DNA of 64,000 nt from Marinilabiliales bacterium (lineage in GTDB: Bacteria > Bacteroidota > Bacteroidia > Bacteroidales > ML635J-15). The notes under the pieces are model-generated. The model did not search any database and was not told the origin of the DNA. It was given only the letters and a program-made list of their open reading frames with translations. The position numbers and the translations under genes are program-made. This document shows positions 1-11,900 of this stretch, in pieces (positions within the stretch are counted from its first letter, which is position 1; each line of letters opens with the position of its first letter). The stretch is from assembly GCA_002869385.1 (NCBI GenBank), contig PKTB01000022.1:62001-126000 (forward strand), in the 5' to 3' direction.

Positions 1-2434
1 CTTCAAGATCTGCAGTTGTACCACAAACAGAAAAGTCCTCGCAAGCATAAGCAGAAGGTGTTTGATAGAAATGTGCAGTAATCTGATCTGAACCTGAGCA
101 AATTCCGTTATAAATTGTCCATGTAAATATAATATCACCATAATCCCCTGCGAGCACATCAATTGTAGGATCGTTGATTGTGCTACCACCTGTAGGAACA
201 AAAACATCATTTGCACTCCAGCTACCTGTCATGCCTCCTGTAGGAGCCTGGGCTTCCAAAGTCATGTTAAGGCCACATGTTTGGACTTCTGTTTCGCTGA
301 TAAATGCAATAGGGTTTTCAAACCAAATTACCGGAGTACCAACACTTTGAGAGTAACATGGGTCAGATTGAGAAACATGTCCACCAACATCGTTTCCGCA
401 AATCGAAGATACATAATATGTCTGTCCATATACTACACCTGAAATGTCAGTGAAGCAGAAATCTGGTGTAGAATTTCTTGCATATATATTTGCAGGGTAA
501 GCTCCATCATGAATTGCAAATTCAAATATGTCGTCAGCATCTTGTGTATCGTCACCATTATGAGTTACAGCATCAGTACATTCATTTGCACAAAGATTTA
601 CAGGTGCTAAACTTGTCATTGTACCGGCATTTGTTGTACAACCACAGTTTGTCAAACCATTAAAAATAAATTCATTACATCCATTAGGGTCTGTTATGGT
701 TATATTGTAGATTGTGTTTGATGGAAAAGCGCCTGCGTAAGTTCCATTGTAAAGTGTAGAGCCCATTCCTAAGTCAACATAAAATGCAGCAGGATTACTA
801 TCTGTTCCAATTACATCAAAAGTGACATAATACTCTGTATTATCGCCGGAACAAATTTCATCTGAGAAATTTATAACTTCTATATTATCATAGACAGTTA
901 TTGTTATTTGGTCAGAGTCTTCGCATGGTCCTGTTATTGTATAAGTAGCTGTATAAACACCAGGCCCTGCAATTTCAGGATAAAAGAATCCATTTTCAAT
1001 TGAACCTGCCGGAGCATCTGTTGTCCATGTTCCTCCACCATCAGCAGTTTCTAATTGAACAGGACCTGAATTTGTACACATTGGATTTACAGGTGTTATA
1101 GTTGCATCAGCAGGAAGTGTTACAAATGTTTCAGTAGCAGTAGTTTCACAGGTAGGATTTCCATCAACGTCTATAGTTTCTGTGACTGTTAGTATGAAAT
1201 CTGTAGTTTCTGAAGGGAATTCAGGTGTGCCTTGCACAAGGTCTTCGGTTAGATTAGTTCCTGTAAAACCTGCAGGATCGGTTGTCCAAACAGTACTTGT
1301 GATACTTGAAGTTATAGTATAAGATCCCTGAGGTTCCCCAGGAGGTACTATATATAAAGAAGCACTAGCAGCATCACATGAGTTATCATTGATTGATGAA
1401 TTTATTGTGCCAGAATCATATTCAAAAGTGGCTGATCCACATTCGGTTTCGCCGGTTAAGGTAATTGTTGCACGTGTAAGAGAACCGACATCTGCCCCTT
1501 CACAGTCATATATTTGAACTGACCATCCAGGAGTAGCAGCGCTTGATCCATATATAGTTGACCATTCGCCAACCGATGCAAAATCTCCAGTTAAAGGTGT
1601 TGGCATATCACATATACATGGTGTTAATGCAGGAGTACCTGCAGCCATTACTGCACCACCTGGAGAAGCATGTGTTTGAAAACAAAATTCTGTAACATCA
1701 TTTCCTGAATTACAAACCGTATTTTCATCATTTGGGTCACTACACCCTAAAGCAGACCATGGAATTCCTGTCCATGAACCTTGGGATGCACTAGGCCCCC
1801 AGTCAGAAGCAGCCGGACATAATTGAACAACTCCAACTTCTCCAGGATTTGCTGCCTGATTTCCAGGTGATTTTAAGTAAAAACCAATATCGGAAACATA
1901 TGTATGAGTAGCCCAGAAACAGACTTTAATATAAGTGTCTTCGTCAACGATAAAGTCTGAGCCTGGGGGGTCATTAATTTCAAATGTATTATCAATGGGC
2001 TCTGCATATCCTTGTAGAGTAAAGGATTGACATCCTTCAGCAATTGGGTCAATATCAGCAAATGTCTGATTTACCCATACCCAGGCTCTATAACATTCGA
2101 TTGTACCACCACAATCCACCTGAGCCATGTAGAAACCAGATTCTAAATTTGTTGCAGTCTCGCCAGTTTGTCCGAGATCTACAAAACTTAAACCATCATA
2201 GTAATACCAGTTTACTGTACATCCAGATGCATCAACAGTAAGCTCTCCAATGTTAGTGTCATCTTGTCCGCCACAAAAAATATAGACTATATCATTTGAA
2301 CCACCACCACTTATGAAGGCGCTTGAATAATCTGTTGGAAAGAAATTACTTGCAGACGGGGCACTTATTTGAGCAAAAATTGGAAAGCTCAAAACTGTTA
2401 AACTGATTATTGTTAAATATCTAAAGAATCTCAT
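1..2434 (-). CDS. Giant T9SS-type secreted modular protein, cassette A (3' part beyond window)
   Basis: N-terminal 811 codons of a large secreted protein; the frame is open to the window edge, so the C-terminus is missing. The start is ATG at 2434, seven bases after the preceding small gene, and a signal peptide follows (MRFFRYLTIISL...FAQ). Residues about 20-330 match the N-terminus of cassette B almost domain for domain, including a proprotein-convertase P-like segment with the pattern W-S-V-Q-I-Y-D-C. A shared middle region (NFSDEICSGDN...) and the first Cys-Gly modules follow. It probably ends in a type B sorting domain like its paralogs (inference). At 41-43 a TGC Cys replaces the Gly of the family motif YAGED. 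Likely a cell-surface adhesin-like protein; ligand unknown. Confidence 0.85.
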   Translation of the reverse strand, partial: MRFFRYLTIISLTVLSFPIFAQISAPSASNFFPTDYSSAFISGGGSNDIVYIFCGGQDDTNIGELTVDASGCTVNWYYYDGLSFVDLGQTGETATNLESGFYMAQVDCGGTIECYRAWVWVNQTFADIDPIAEGCQSFTLQGYAEPIDNTFEINDPPGSDFIVDEDTYIKVCFWATHTYVSDIGFYLKSPGNQAANPGEVGVVQLCPAASDWGPSASQGSWTGIPWSALGCSDPNDENTVCNSGNDVTEFCFQTHASPGGAVMAAGTPALTPCICDMPTPLTGDFASVGEWSTIYGSSAATPGWSVQIYDCEGADVGSLTRATITLTGETECGSATFEYDSGTINSSINDNSCDAASASLYIVPPGEPQGSYTITSSITSTVWTTDPAGFTGTNLTEDLVQGTPEFPSETTDFILTVTETIDVDGNPTCETTATETFVTLPADATITPVNPMCTNSGPVQLETADGGGTWTTDAPAGSIENGFFYPEIAGPGVYTATYTITGPCEDSDQITITVYDNIEVINFSDEICSGDNTEYYVTFDVIGTDSNPAAFYVDLGMGSTLYNGTYAGAFPSNTIYNITITDPNGCNEFIFNGLTNCGCTTNAGTMTSLAPVNLCANECTDAVTHNGDDTQDADDIFEFAIHDGAYPANIYARNSTPDFCFTDISGVVYGQTYYVSSICGNDVGGHVSQSDPCYSQSVGTPVIWFENPIAFISETEVQTCGLNMTLEAQAPTGGMTGSWSANDVFVPTGGSTINDPTIDVLAGDYGDIIFTWTIYNGICSGSDQITAHFYQTPSAYACEDFSVCGTTADLE

Positions 2435-2441
2435 AATTGTA

Positions 2442-2861
2442 TTATTTTGAAAGTAAATAAAACTGGTCAACTGTTAAAAACTCATTATCGTATTGAACGT
2501 ACATGACATTAATTTTTATCAAAGCACTTCTAAAGGTGTCTAGATAGTTAGCAGTATTCATTACTAATTTGCTTTGTCTTTGATTTTCGAAGGCTTCGGC
2601 ATTAGACTTTATTGAAAACTTTATAACATTTGGCAATTCATTAACACCTAAATGTAATGGTTTGGAGCTTTCATCAACATAGATGTTATGAATAACTGGG
2701 TAACAAACAACACTATTGTCAGAAAATTCAAAGAAAGTTTCGATATTATCGATAACTATATATCTGTCATTAATACTGTTTAAAGTTTCCTGTGCAGATG
2801 ATGTAATATTAAACATCAAGCAAGAGGTAAAAAGAAATAAGAATAAATGCTTGGTTTTCAT
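2442..2861 (-). CDS. Small exported protein preceding cassette A, related to 8401-8823
   Basis: 139 aa with a clear signal peptide (MKTKHLFLFLFTSC...SSAQ). An upstream in-frame codon at 2900 is possible, but the hydrophobic leader fits the ATG at 2861. The mature part resembles the protein at 8401-8823: both contain IETFF-FS-N, then NIY-ESSKP, VNEL-NV-KF-IKS and ENQR in the same order and spacing. No known domain recognised. It ends seven bases before the giant gene of cassette A and is probably cotranscribed with it. Position suggests a periplasmic or surface partner, or a factor for secretion of the giant protein (inference). It does not resemble the PorP/SprF partners usual for type B T9SS clients. 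Confidence 0.8.
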   Translation of the reverse strand: MKTKHLFLFLFTSCLMFNITSSAQETLNSINDRYIVIDNIETFFEFSDNSVVCYPVIHNIYVDESSKPLHLGVNELPNVIKFSIKSNAEAFENQRQSKLVMNTANYLDTFRSALIKINVMYVQYDNEFLTVDQFYLLSK

Positions 2862-2968
2862 ATAATTGTAATTAAATTTATTTATAAAGATTTTTAACAA
2901 GATAAAAATAAATATTCTGTAATCATTATCTATAATTTAAGACAATAATTATCAACGATTCGTTGTAT

Positions 2969-2996
2969 AAAAAAAACTGCCGAAGCAGTTTTTTAT
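2969..2996 (-). terminator. Rho-independent terminator of cassette B
   Basis: Hairpin aaaaactgc-cgaa-gcagttttt just after the stop codon of the cassette B giant gene. On the minus strand it is followed by a T run. Separates cassette B from cassette A. Confidence 0.8.
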
Positions 2997-2999
2997 TAT

Positions 3000-5900
3000 T
3001 TATTCTCTCATTAGGTGTAGCGGACCATGAAGGTCATATTCAATATCATCTAGTCCAACAGCTTTAATAACATAATAATAAACTCCGACAGAAGCATCTG
3101 TACCGCCATTAAGTTTGCCATCACATCCATCTTCATAATTTTCCCAGTTAGTCCATTCAAAAACTGTTCTTCCATATCTGTTTACAATTATACCTGAGAA
3201 GGTTTTGAGCGTTTGAGCTTTTACTTGGAAGAAATCATTAATGCCATCTCCATTAGGAGAAAAGACGTTAGGAACATCTATTTCGCTTGCATTATCAACT
3301 GGGATGCAGGTTTCAAGATACGCTGTGTCTCTACATTCAGGCAAATCACGATTCATAACAATTAAATATGGTTCATAGCATCCACCTTCTGTATAAATAT
3401 GTTCGACTTGTGGATCACAGTTCTTTTCAGTAGTTTCATCACCAAAGTGCCATTCACAGCGTTTTCCAACATTATCGTAGATTGAATTATTAAGGAATAT
3501 TACAGTAGCTTCCGGAGCAACAAGGCTTACCATATCAGTTGCAGCAGATACTTCAATTATAGCATCTATCATCCCAATAGGTTCAATTTCGTATAGAAGT
3601 GTGTCAAGACAATATTGCGTTCCAAAAGTTGAAATATAATATGCATAATGTGTTGTGTTTGCAGTTAAGTATGAAGTTGCTATTTCATATTCACCAACAG
3701 GGATATCATAAACTGTTGTAATAGGTGTGCCTGCAGCCGGACCAACAGTTGTGTCCAGCCAGAAGAATGAATTACTTCCAAGGGTATCGCCAAAAATTAT
3801 TCCACCTTTACTAAGCATACATGTGTCAAATATAACAGTAGCATCAAAAGTAGGAACTGCTGGTTCATAGACAGTATCAATAGTAATTGGACTTTTACAG
3901 CCCCAGTGGTTAGTTGCAATAAGGCTTATTCTATGTAAAGTGTCTTCACTATTCCAATAGACAAAATTCTCAAATTCGCCACCAGCTATATTTGTTGTTA
4001 TGCTATCAATTGCACCGGTAAAGAAATTCCATGTGTATTGTTGAAGACTATCCTCAGCTGCTGCAATTGTTGCTGGTTCACCAAAACATTTTGGAGGAAT
4101 GATATCCATTTCAGAATTTGGTATTCTTGCAAAAATAACTTGTATTGTATCTTTATCTGTACATTAATTTGTATTATCTTCAGTCCAAATTAGTTGGAAA
4201 TATGGATTCGTTTCATTTCCTGTATTTATAATGTCAGATGTAATTAATGTATTTGGGTCATTGATGTCTTCAAAAGAAATATTTTCTTCAGAAGGTGTTG
4301 ACCAAACTCCATTACCAACACTTGGTATCGCATCAAGATAACCGGAATAACCACAGAAAAGAGTATCAATACCTGCATTTGCATTAGGAACTTCAATAAA
4401 ATGTATTGTTAATGGTCCTGCTGTATCATTACAGAATCCAGGTTCTAACGCAGGTCCGTTTTCTTCAATCAAATAAAAGTCATGATATCCATAGCTAGGC
4501 ACTGTTGCTGTAACAAATACATCAAATGTGCTAGGGTCAAAAGTAGTTGAAGGGTTATTAGTATACCAGTACCCGGTAATACCTGTACCTGGGTTTTCTG
4601 CTCTTAACCTGTCAAATTCAAGTCCGCAAACTGTAGAGTCTGCTTCGTCTGTAAGAATATTTGCTGTAGGAACTCTCCAATAAGTAATTATTACATCATC
4701 TTGTGAAGAACATGAGAGTGTTGATGTTGTTGCTTGATTAGATTCTAGCCAAGTGTAGGTGACATCACCATAGCCACTTTGACAAACTCCTGTTTGAGGG
4801 TCGGTATAGTCATCATAGCTTGAACCGTTTGCTAACCAAGTTCCTTCAAATCCTCCGGAAGTAGCTTCCATTTCCGTGCATGTTCCACAAACATCTTTAT
4901 CTTCTCCAGCAGAAATTACAGGTATTTCTACGAATTCGATTTGTACTGTATCTGTAGAATAACATGATGGTAATAATGAGTTATTTTCTCTAAATTGGAA
5001 GACCCATATACCGGTATGAGAAACAGAAACATCAGATGTGTCATTATTTGGTGTAATAATATCAGCAGATGCAAGTTCGTCAGGTTTATCATAAACAGAC
5101 CAAACTCCAGAGGGGGAATATGATCCACTTTCAGTTATATCATAAACTGCACCTAATTCGGTATAATTTCCACAAACTACGTCGCTTAAGCCTGCATTTG
5201 CTTCTGGTTGTTCATAAAATACAACATGCATGGTATCAATAGATGTACAGCCTGTATTTCTCATAACCCATAAAAATTGAACTTCCACATGTGCTGTGTC
5301 GCCATAGCTTGCTAATGAGTCAATACAGAAACTAGCATCTGGAATATTAGGGTTGTCATCGACCCATTCACCAAGAACATCCTTTGCAATCCAGGTTCCT
5401 TCTGCCCATCCTGATCCGGTTGTGTCTGCTTCGAACGAAACACAATTCCCACAAATTTCTTGCTCATCATATGGCCCGACACTGGCAATAGGTTGTCGCG
5501 AAAACACAACAGTTTTTATTGCTGTATTTGTACATTCAATACCATTTGACTGAATTGTTTCCTCCCATACAAAGTCAATTTCTATTGATAAATCAGTTCC
5601 ATAACTTACATAAGCAATTGGATTAGCAATGTCACTGCCTCCTTCATAATATGGAGCAGGTGTATATGGTACTCCTTCGTGATATGCAGTCCAGAAACCT
5701 TCACCTGTTACATTAAAAACATTTAAATTATAAACTATTCCACAGACAGTATCAACATTAGGAGTGACAGTTGGTTGAGGCTCCTGAACAAAAACGACTG
5801 TTACATTATCTTCATCAACACAAGTTCCATTTGTTTCTCTCCATGTAAATACCTGAGTGCCGGTACTAGTTACTGTAGTACTTTCGCTGGATTGAGATTC

Positions 5901-8390
5901 GAAAGAGCCGTTTCCACTCCATTGGCCTGATGAACTAGGCAAACTTAGAACTGCTTCTAAACTTGCTTCATAACCGCAAATAGTAATATCCTCACCAGCA
6001 TACGCACTAGGCATTTCGGTAAAATGAACAGTAACATTATCATTTGCAGTACATTCATTATTTACAACTGTCCATGTAAAGATAACGTCCCCATACGGAG
6101 GGTCTTTAATTACAGACATTTCATGAGTATGAACATTTCCAACAGTCGGTGTGAAATCACCATCAGCTGTCCATGTTCCAATTTGGCCAACTGCAGGTTC
6201 ATTAGCAACTAAATCAACAGTTAAGCCACAAACCGAAATTTCTGTTTCTGTAATATGAGCAACAGGATTTGCATGCCAAACTACCGGTGTAGCTACGCTT
6301 TGAGAGTAGCATGGGTCAGATTGACTAACATGCACACCTGATATATTTCCTGCTATTGCTGAAATATAATAAAACTGTTCTGTATTCCCTCCACCTGATA
6401 TGTCACTAAGACAAAACTCAGGAGTTGAATTATAAGCATAAATTGTTGCAGGATAACCTCCATCATGTAATGCAAACTCAAGCATGTCATCGCCATCTAA
6501 TACTTCATCATTATTATGATTTAGCATATCTGTACAATCACCATTACATAAGTGAATTGGTTCTGTTGAACTTAAAGTACCAGCGAATGTTGTACAACCA
6601 CAATCTCTGTATCCTTCGAGCACATATTCGTCACACCCGTTATTATCTGTAATAGTAATACTATAACTGGTTTGCGATGTAAAATCTTCACTAAATGAGC
6701 CTGTTGCAGAACCAGAACCAGAACCAAAGTCATAATTGTAATTTGCAGTATTTCCTAGTCCGTTTACAACATCAAAAGAGACAGTATAGTATGAGTTGGT
6801 TCCATCGCAAATATTATCTGAGAAGTTTTCAATATGTATGCTTTCATAAACAGTAATATTAATCTGATCTTCATCGATACATGGTCCGTCAATTGTATAT
6901 GTGATTGTCCAATTTCCTTCACCGGCAACTTCAGGATAAAAAATGTTGTTTACAATTGAACCGGCTGGTGCATCAGTAGTCCATTCCCCACCTCCATCAA
7001 CAGCTTCTAACTGAAAAGGAGATGAGTTAGTACAAATATCGCCAATAGGTGTTATTGTTGCATCAGCAGGTAATGTTACAAATGTTTCAGCATCAGAAAC
7101 TTCACATTCAGGACTGCCGGTAACATTAATTGTTTCTGTTACAGTTAAAATAAAGTCGGAAGTTTCTTGCGGAAAGTCTGATGTTCCTTCAACAATATTA
7201 TAGCTTAATTGGTCACCACTAAAAGTTGAACCTGTACAAGACCAGCTATAATCAGTGATAGATGAGGTAACTGTATATTCTCCTGCAGGTTCTTCTGGAG
7301 GAACAGTATATATTGATGCAGTAGCTGCATCACAAGAATTATCATTTATTGTAGAATAAATTTCACCTGAATCATATACAAAAGTTGTTTGACCACATTC
7401 AGTTTCTGCGCTAAATACCAATGTTGCCATTGTTAATGCTCCAAAGTCAACATCTTCACAGTCATAGATTTGAACAGACCACCCTGGATCTCCTGCATAG
7501 TATCCGTAAATATTATCCCAAATTTCAGCAGGCGCATAAACACCTGTTAAAGGTACCATCATATCGCAAACACATGGAACATAAGTCGGGTCAGCTGGTG
7601 TTAATTCGGGACCTCCTGGAAATGCATTAGTTGAGAAACAAAATTCTTCAAGATGATTACCCGAATTACAAGGAGTATTCTCGTCTTCAGGCGCACAACC
7701 TGTTACGGTCCAAGGAATAGTTAAATTACTTTGGTGTAAACCATCAACACCCCAATCTGAGGCAGCAGGTAAAAGAGCTACAACACCAGGATTGCCAGGT
7801 TCAACTAATTCTTGTCCAGGAGCTTTTAAATAAAATCCTAGATCTGACACATAAGTGTGATTAGCCCAGAAACAAACTTTGATAAAGGTGTTTTCATCGA
7901 TTTCAAAGTTTAAACCAGGAGGGTCATTTATTAAGAATGAGTTATCTAATTCTTAAGCCTCAGCAGTTAATGTAAAAGTTTCACATCCGGGATCTATTGG
8001 ATCAACATCTACATAAGTTTGATTTACCCACACCCATGCACGATAGCATGTGATAGTACCACCACAATCAACTTGAGCCATATATAAACCTGATGATAAG
8101 CCTGTTGCTGTGCTGCTTGTTTGACCAATTTCTGTATAACTAAATCCATCATATTCGTACCAAATTACAGTACAACCCCCTGCTGCAACTGTTAGTTCCC
8201 CAATATCGCTTTCTGTTTGGTTAGCACAGAATACATATACAACGTCATTAGTACCACCACCATTAAGGTATCCTGTTGTGTAATTTGTAGTAAAGGATGC
8301 CGAAGCCGAAGGGGCAGTTATTTGTCCTCTCACAAATAATCCGAGAGATAGTAAAATTGTGATTAAAAAGATTGTTTTTAGCTTGTTCAT
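3000..8390 (-). CDS. Giant T9SS type B secreted modular protein, cassette B (two in-frame stops)
   Basis: 1796 codons in one frame, interrupted by TAA at 7953-7955 (codon 146) and TAA at 4164-4166 (codon 1409), with no frameshift. Start ATG at 8390; signal peptide MNKLKTIFLITILL...VRGQ. Order: Cys-containing N-domain, P-like domain (W-S-V-Q-I-Y-D-C), shared middle region, then about eight modules of 90-100 aa. Each module opens with a motif like AGxDxxVCG, continues with a GxW stretch, and closes with DxVxVxF-E-P. The last 85 residues carry the gliding-type (type B) sorting motif VFSPNGDGINDFF, NRYGRTVFEW and GVYYYVIK. Codon 146 aligns with Glu in cassette A (GAA to TAA). A Trp of the sorting domain (GWDG) is Cys at 3123-3125. 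Probably an exported surface adhesin or gliding-related filament; target unknown. Confidence 0.88.
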
Positions 8391-8400
8391 ATGTTCAGGT

Positions 8401-8823
8401 TTATAATATTTGTGAAAAATACTTGTCGATTTCAATAAATCCAGCTTCAGTTTTAATATGTGTGACATTCATCTTAAGCAAGACTTGTCTCAAGGTAGCA
8501 AGATGATTATCTTTATTAACACTCAAAAAGCATGTACGTTGGTTTTCATACGTTTCGCTATCTGATTTAATAGTAAACTTGTGAACATTCTTCAATTCAT
8601 TTACAGCAGTAAATACGGGTTTCGAGCTTTCTTCCTTATAAATGTTATAGAGCTCAAAGTTTACTAAATCGGAATATTCATTATTAGAGAAAATGAAGAA
8701 TGTTTCGATGTTTTTTATCTCAATATATCTTGTGTTAATTGGTTCGGCATTTTGACTTTTTAAGGCTGTATTTACAGATAAAATAGTCAAGAAAACAAAA
8801 ATAGTTCTCAATACAGGTTTCAT
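8401..8823 (-). CDS. Small exported protein preceding cassette B
   Basis: 140 aa with signal peptide MKPVLRTIFVFLTILSVNTA. Homologous by eye to the protein at 2442-2861: shared IETFF-FSNN, NIY-EESSKP, AVNELKNV-KFTIKS and YENQR. The family was not recognised. The stop lies ten bases before the start of giant protein B, so the two should be one transcript from the promoter at 8854-8885. Its repeated occurrence immediately upstream of giant T9SS clients argues for a dedicated functional link such as surface partner, stabiliser or secretion helper, but the sequence shows no catalytic motif. Confidence 0.82.
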   Translation of the reverse strand: MKPVLRTIFVFLTILSVNTALKSQNAEPINTRYIEIKNIETFFIFSNNEYSDLVNFELYNIYKEESSKPVFTAVNELKNVHKFTIKSDSETYENQRTCFLSVNKDNHLATLRQVLLKMNVTHIKTEAGFIEIDKYFSQIL

Positions 8824-8853
8824 AAGCGATAAAATTTGTTAACAATTCTTAGT

Positions 8854-8885
8854 CAAATATACAGATTTAATAAATATAAGACAAA
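8854..8885 (-). promoter_or_regulatory. Bacteroidota-type promoter of cassette B
   Basis: On the minus strand, a -33 TTTG (8885-8882) and -7 TATATTTG (8861-8854) are separated by 20 bases, matching the phylum consensus TTTG-N19/20-TAnnTTTG. They lie 31 bases upstream of the start of the small gene. Confidence 0.65.
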
Positions 8886-8913
8886 ATTTATTGTTTAATC
8901 GTTGTTTTAGTAT

Positions 8914-8946
8914 AAAAAAAATACCGGACAAATCCGGTATTTTTAT
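8914..8946 (-). terminator. Rho-independent terminator of cassette C
   Basis: Stem ataccgga / tccggtat with a four-base loop and A/T runs on both sides. It lies just after the stop codon of the cassette C giant gene. Confidence 0.82.
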
Positions 8947-8958
8947 TTTGGGTTTTGA

Positions 8959-11900
8959 TTAATCTTTGACTAGATGCAGAGGTCCGTGTAAATCATATTC
9001 GATATCATCCATACCCTCTGCTTTAATAATATAATAGTAAACACCTCTAGAAGCATTTGTTCCACCATTTATTTTACCGTCCCAACCAGCTTCATAATCT
9101 TCCCAGTTATCCCATTCAAAAACAGTTCTACAATATCGGTTTACTATAATTCCAGAGAAAGTTCTCAAGGTTTGTGCTTTTACCTGGAAGAAATCATTTA
9201 TTCCATCTCCATTTGGTTAGAACACATTAGGCACTTCAATTTCGCTAGAATTGTCAACTGGTATACAAGTTTCTAAGAATGCTGTATCACGACATTCAGG
9301 AAGATCACGATTCATAACAATTAAATATGGTTCATAGCAACCACCCTCGGTATAAATATGTTCAACTTGAGCATCACAGTTTTTCTCAGTAGTTTCGTCT
9401 CCAAAATGCCATTCACACCGCTTACCAACATTATCATAGATAGAGTTATTAAGGAATATTACAGAAGCTTCAGGAGCTACCAGTGAGCCTAGGTCTGTTG
9501 CTGCAGAGACTTCAATTAATGCTTCAATCATACCTATTGGCTCAATCTCATATAAAACAGTATCTGTACAATATTGTGTTCCAAAAGTAGCGATATAATA
9601 TGCGTAATGAGCAGTATTCTCAGTTAAATATGATGTTCCAATATAGTAGTCTCCGGTAGGTAGATTATACACTGTTGTAATAGGGGTTCCTGCTGCAGGT
9701 CCGACAACTGTATCTAGCCAATAAAATGCATTATTTCCTAAGGTGTCTTCAAAGATAATTCCACCTTTATCAAGCATACATGTATCTGAGAATAGAGTAA
9801 CATTGAAGTCCGGAATAGATGGCTCGTGAACAGTGTCAATAGTAATTGGGCTTTGGCAACCCCATGAGTTTGTAGCAATCAAGCTAACTCTATGCAAAGT
9901 ATCTTCACTGTTCCAATATACAAAGTTCTGATATTCACCTCCAGCCATATTATTTGTTGTACTATCAATTGCCCCTGTAAAGAAATTCCATGTGTATTGT
10001 TGCAGAGTATCTTCAGCAGCAGCTATTGTTGCAGGTTCACCAAAGCATTTTGGTGGTATTATGTCCATATCAGAAATTGGTATTCTTGCAAAGATTACAT
10101 GTACAGTATCTTTATCTGTACAACCATTGGAAGCATCTTCAGTCCATATCAATGTAAAATATGGATAAGTTGGGTTTCCAGTATTAAGAATGTCAGATTC
10201 TATGTATGATTCTGGATCGTTGATACTTTCTATTTCCACGACTTCTTCTGATGGAGTACTCCATACACCTGTTCCTGTTGATGGGAAGGCATGTAAATAT
10301 CCACTATATCCACAGAATAATGTGTCTATTCCAGCATTGGCAACAGGAGTTTCAATAAAGTGGATTGTAAGTGGTCCAGCAGTATCAGTACAGAACCCAG
10401 GCTCTAAATCAGGTCCTGTTTCTTCTATCCAGTAAAAGTCATGATATCCATATGTTGGAACTGTAGCACATGCGAAAACATCAAACGGATCATCAAACAT
10501 CGTTGCCGGACTTTCAGTATACCAATATCCTGTAATCTCGCTACCAGGACTTTCGGCTCTTAAGTTACAGAATGTGTACCCACAAGTTGTAGAGTCTTCA
10601 AGATCGGTTAGTATTGTTGCTTCCGGTTGACGCCAGAAAGTTATCGTCACAGTGTCTTTTGCACTACAAATATCATTGCTTTCTAACCAAATAAAGTCAA
10701 TTGCCCCATAAGATGGTGAAGACACCTCTGTGGTCGGATCGTTATAATCATCATATGACATGCCATTTGGAATCCAGGTTCCATTGAAACCTCCCGGGGT
10801 TCCTTGCATTTGTGTTCCTGTACCGCAAACATCTTGATCGTCACCAGCAGAGATAATAGGAATCTCAACAAATTCAATTCTTACTGTATCTGTAGTGTAA
10901 CAAGATGGGAGATTAGAGTTGTTTTCTCTAAACTGGAATACCCATTCTCCATAATGACTAACTGTCACATTTACTGTATCGCCTGAAGTGGGATTAATAT
11001 CAGCTGAAGAGGAAGGTATTGGCTTTTCATAAACTGACCACATTCCTGAAGGAGAATAATTGGCAGATTCAACAAGACTGTAAACCGCTCCAAGCTCATA
11101 GTCAGGACCACAAATTTTATCATCTAAGCCAGCATTTGCTTCAGGTTGTTTATAGAAAGTAAGAAACATTGTATCAACTGATGTACAGCCTGTGTTCCTC
11201 ATTGCCCAAATAAAAGGTGCAGATACATATGCTGAGTCTCCGTATGAGCCTAAAGGATCAATACATACTTCTGCGTCAGGGATATTTTCATCATCAAATG
11301 TAGCGATAACATTAGGGCTTATCCATGTTCCGATTGCCCATCCGCTACCTGTTGTATCTGCATTAAAAGTGAAACAACTACCGCATATTTCGGCAGCGTC
11401 TTCAGGCCCAACACTTGCAACGGGTTCTCTTGAGAATGTTACCCAAGTTGTTGCGCTTGCAGTACATTCAACACCATTTTGTTGACTGGTTTCAGTCCAT
11501 ATAAACTCTATTGTTCTGCTATATTCATCAGCAGGATAGTTTCCAATAGTTACATTTGTAATTTCAGCTCCAACGCCAGATTCAAAATCAGGAGCTGGTG
11601 ATAATGGAGCCCCTTCGTAGTATGCTGCCCAGGATCCTGATGCTGTAACATTAACAACCTCAATTTCAGCTGTATTTCCACAAACGTTATCATAAACTGT
11701 TGTTACGGTAGGATTCGGTTCCTGAATAAATGTTATATTGACATTGTCTTCGTCCAAACAAATTCCTACATTTTCTCTCCATGTAAAACTAACTTCTCCA
11801 AAAGATCCCGCTGTTACATCAGTTTCTGGATTAGAGGCAGAGCTAAATGAACCGTTGCCGCTCCATTGTCCGGTTGAGCCAGATACACTTTTGACAGCAG

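Noticed and set aside
4164-4166. Programmed readthrough or selenocysteine/pyrrolysine insertion in the giant proteins
   Set aside because: The stops are TAA or TGA at unrelated positions in each paralog and also occur in housekeeping genes; no shared context or stem-loop was seen.
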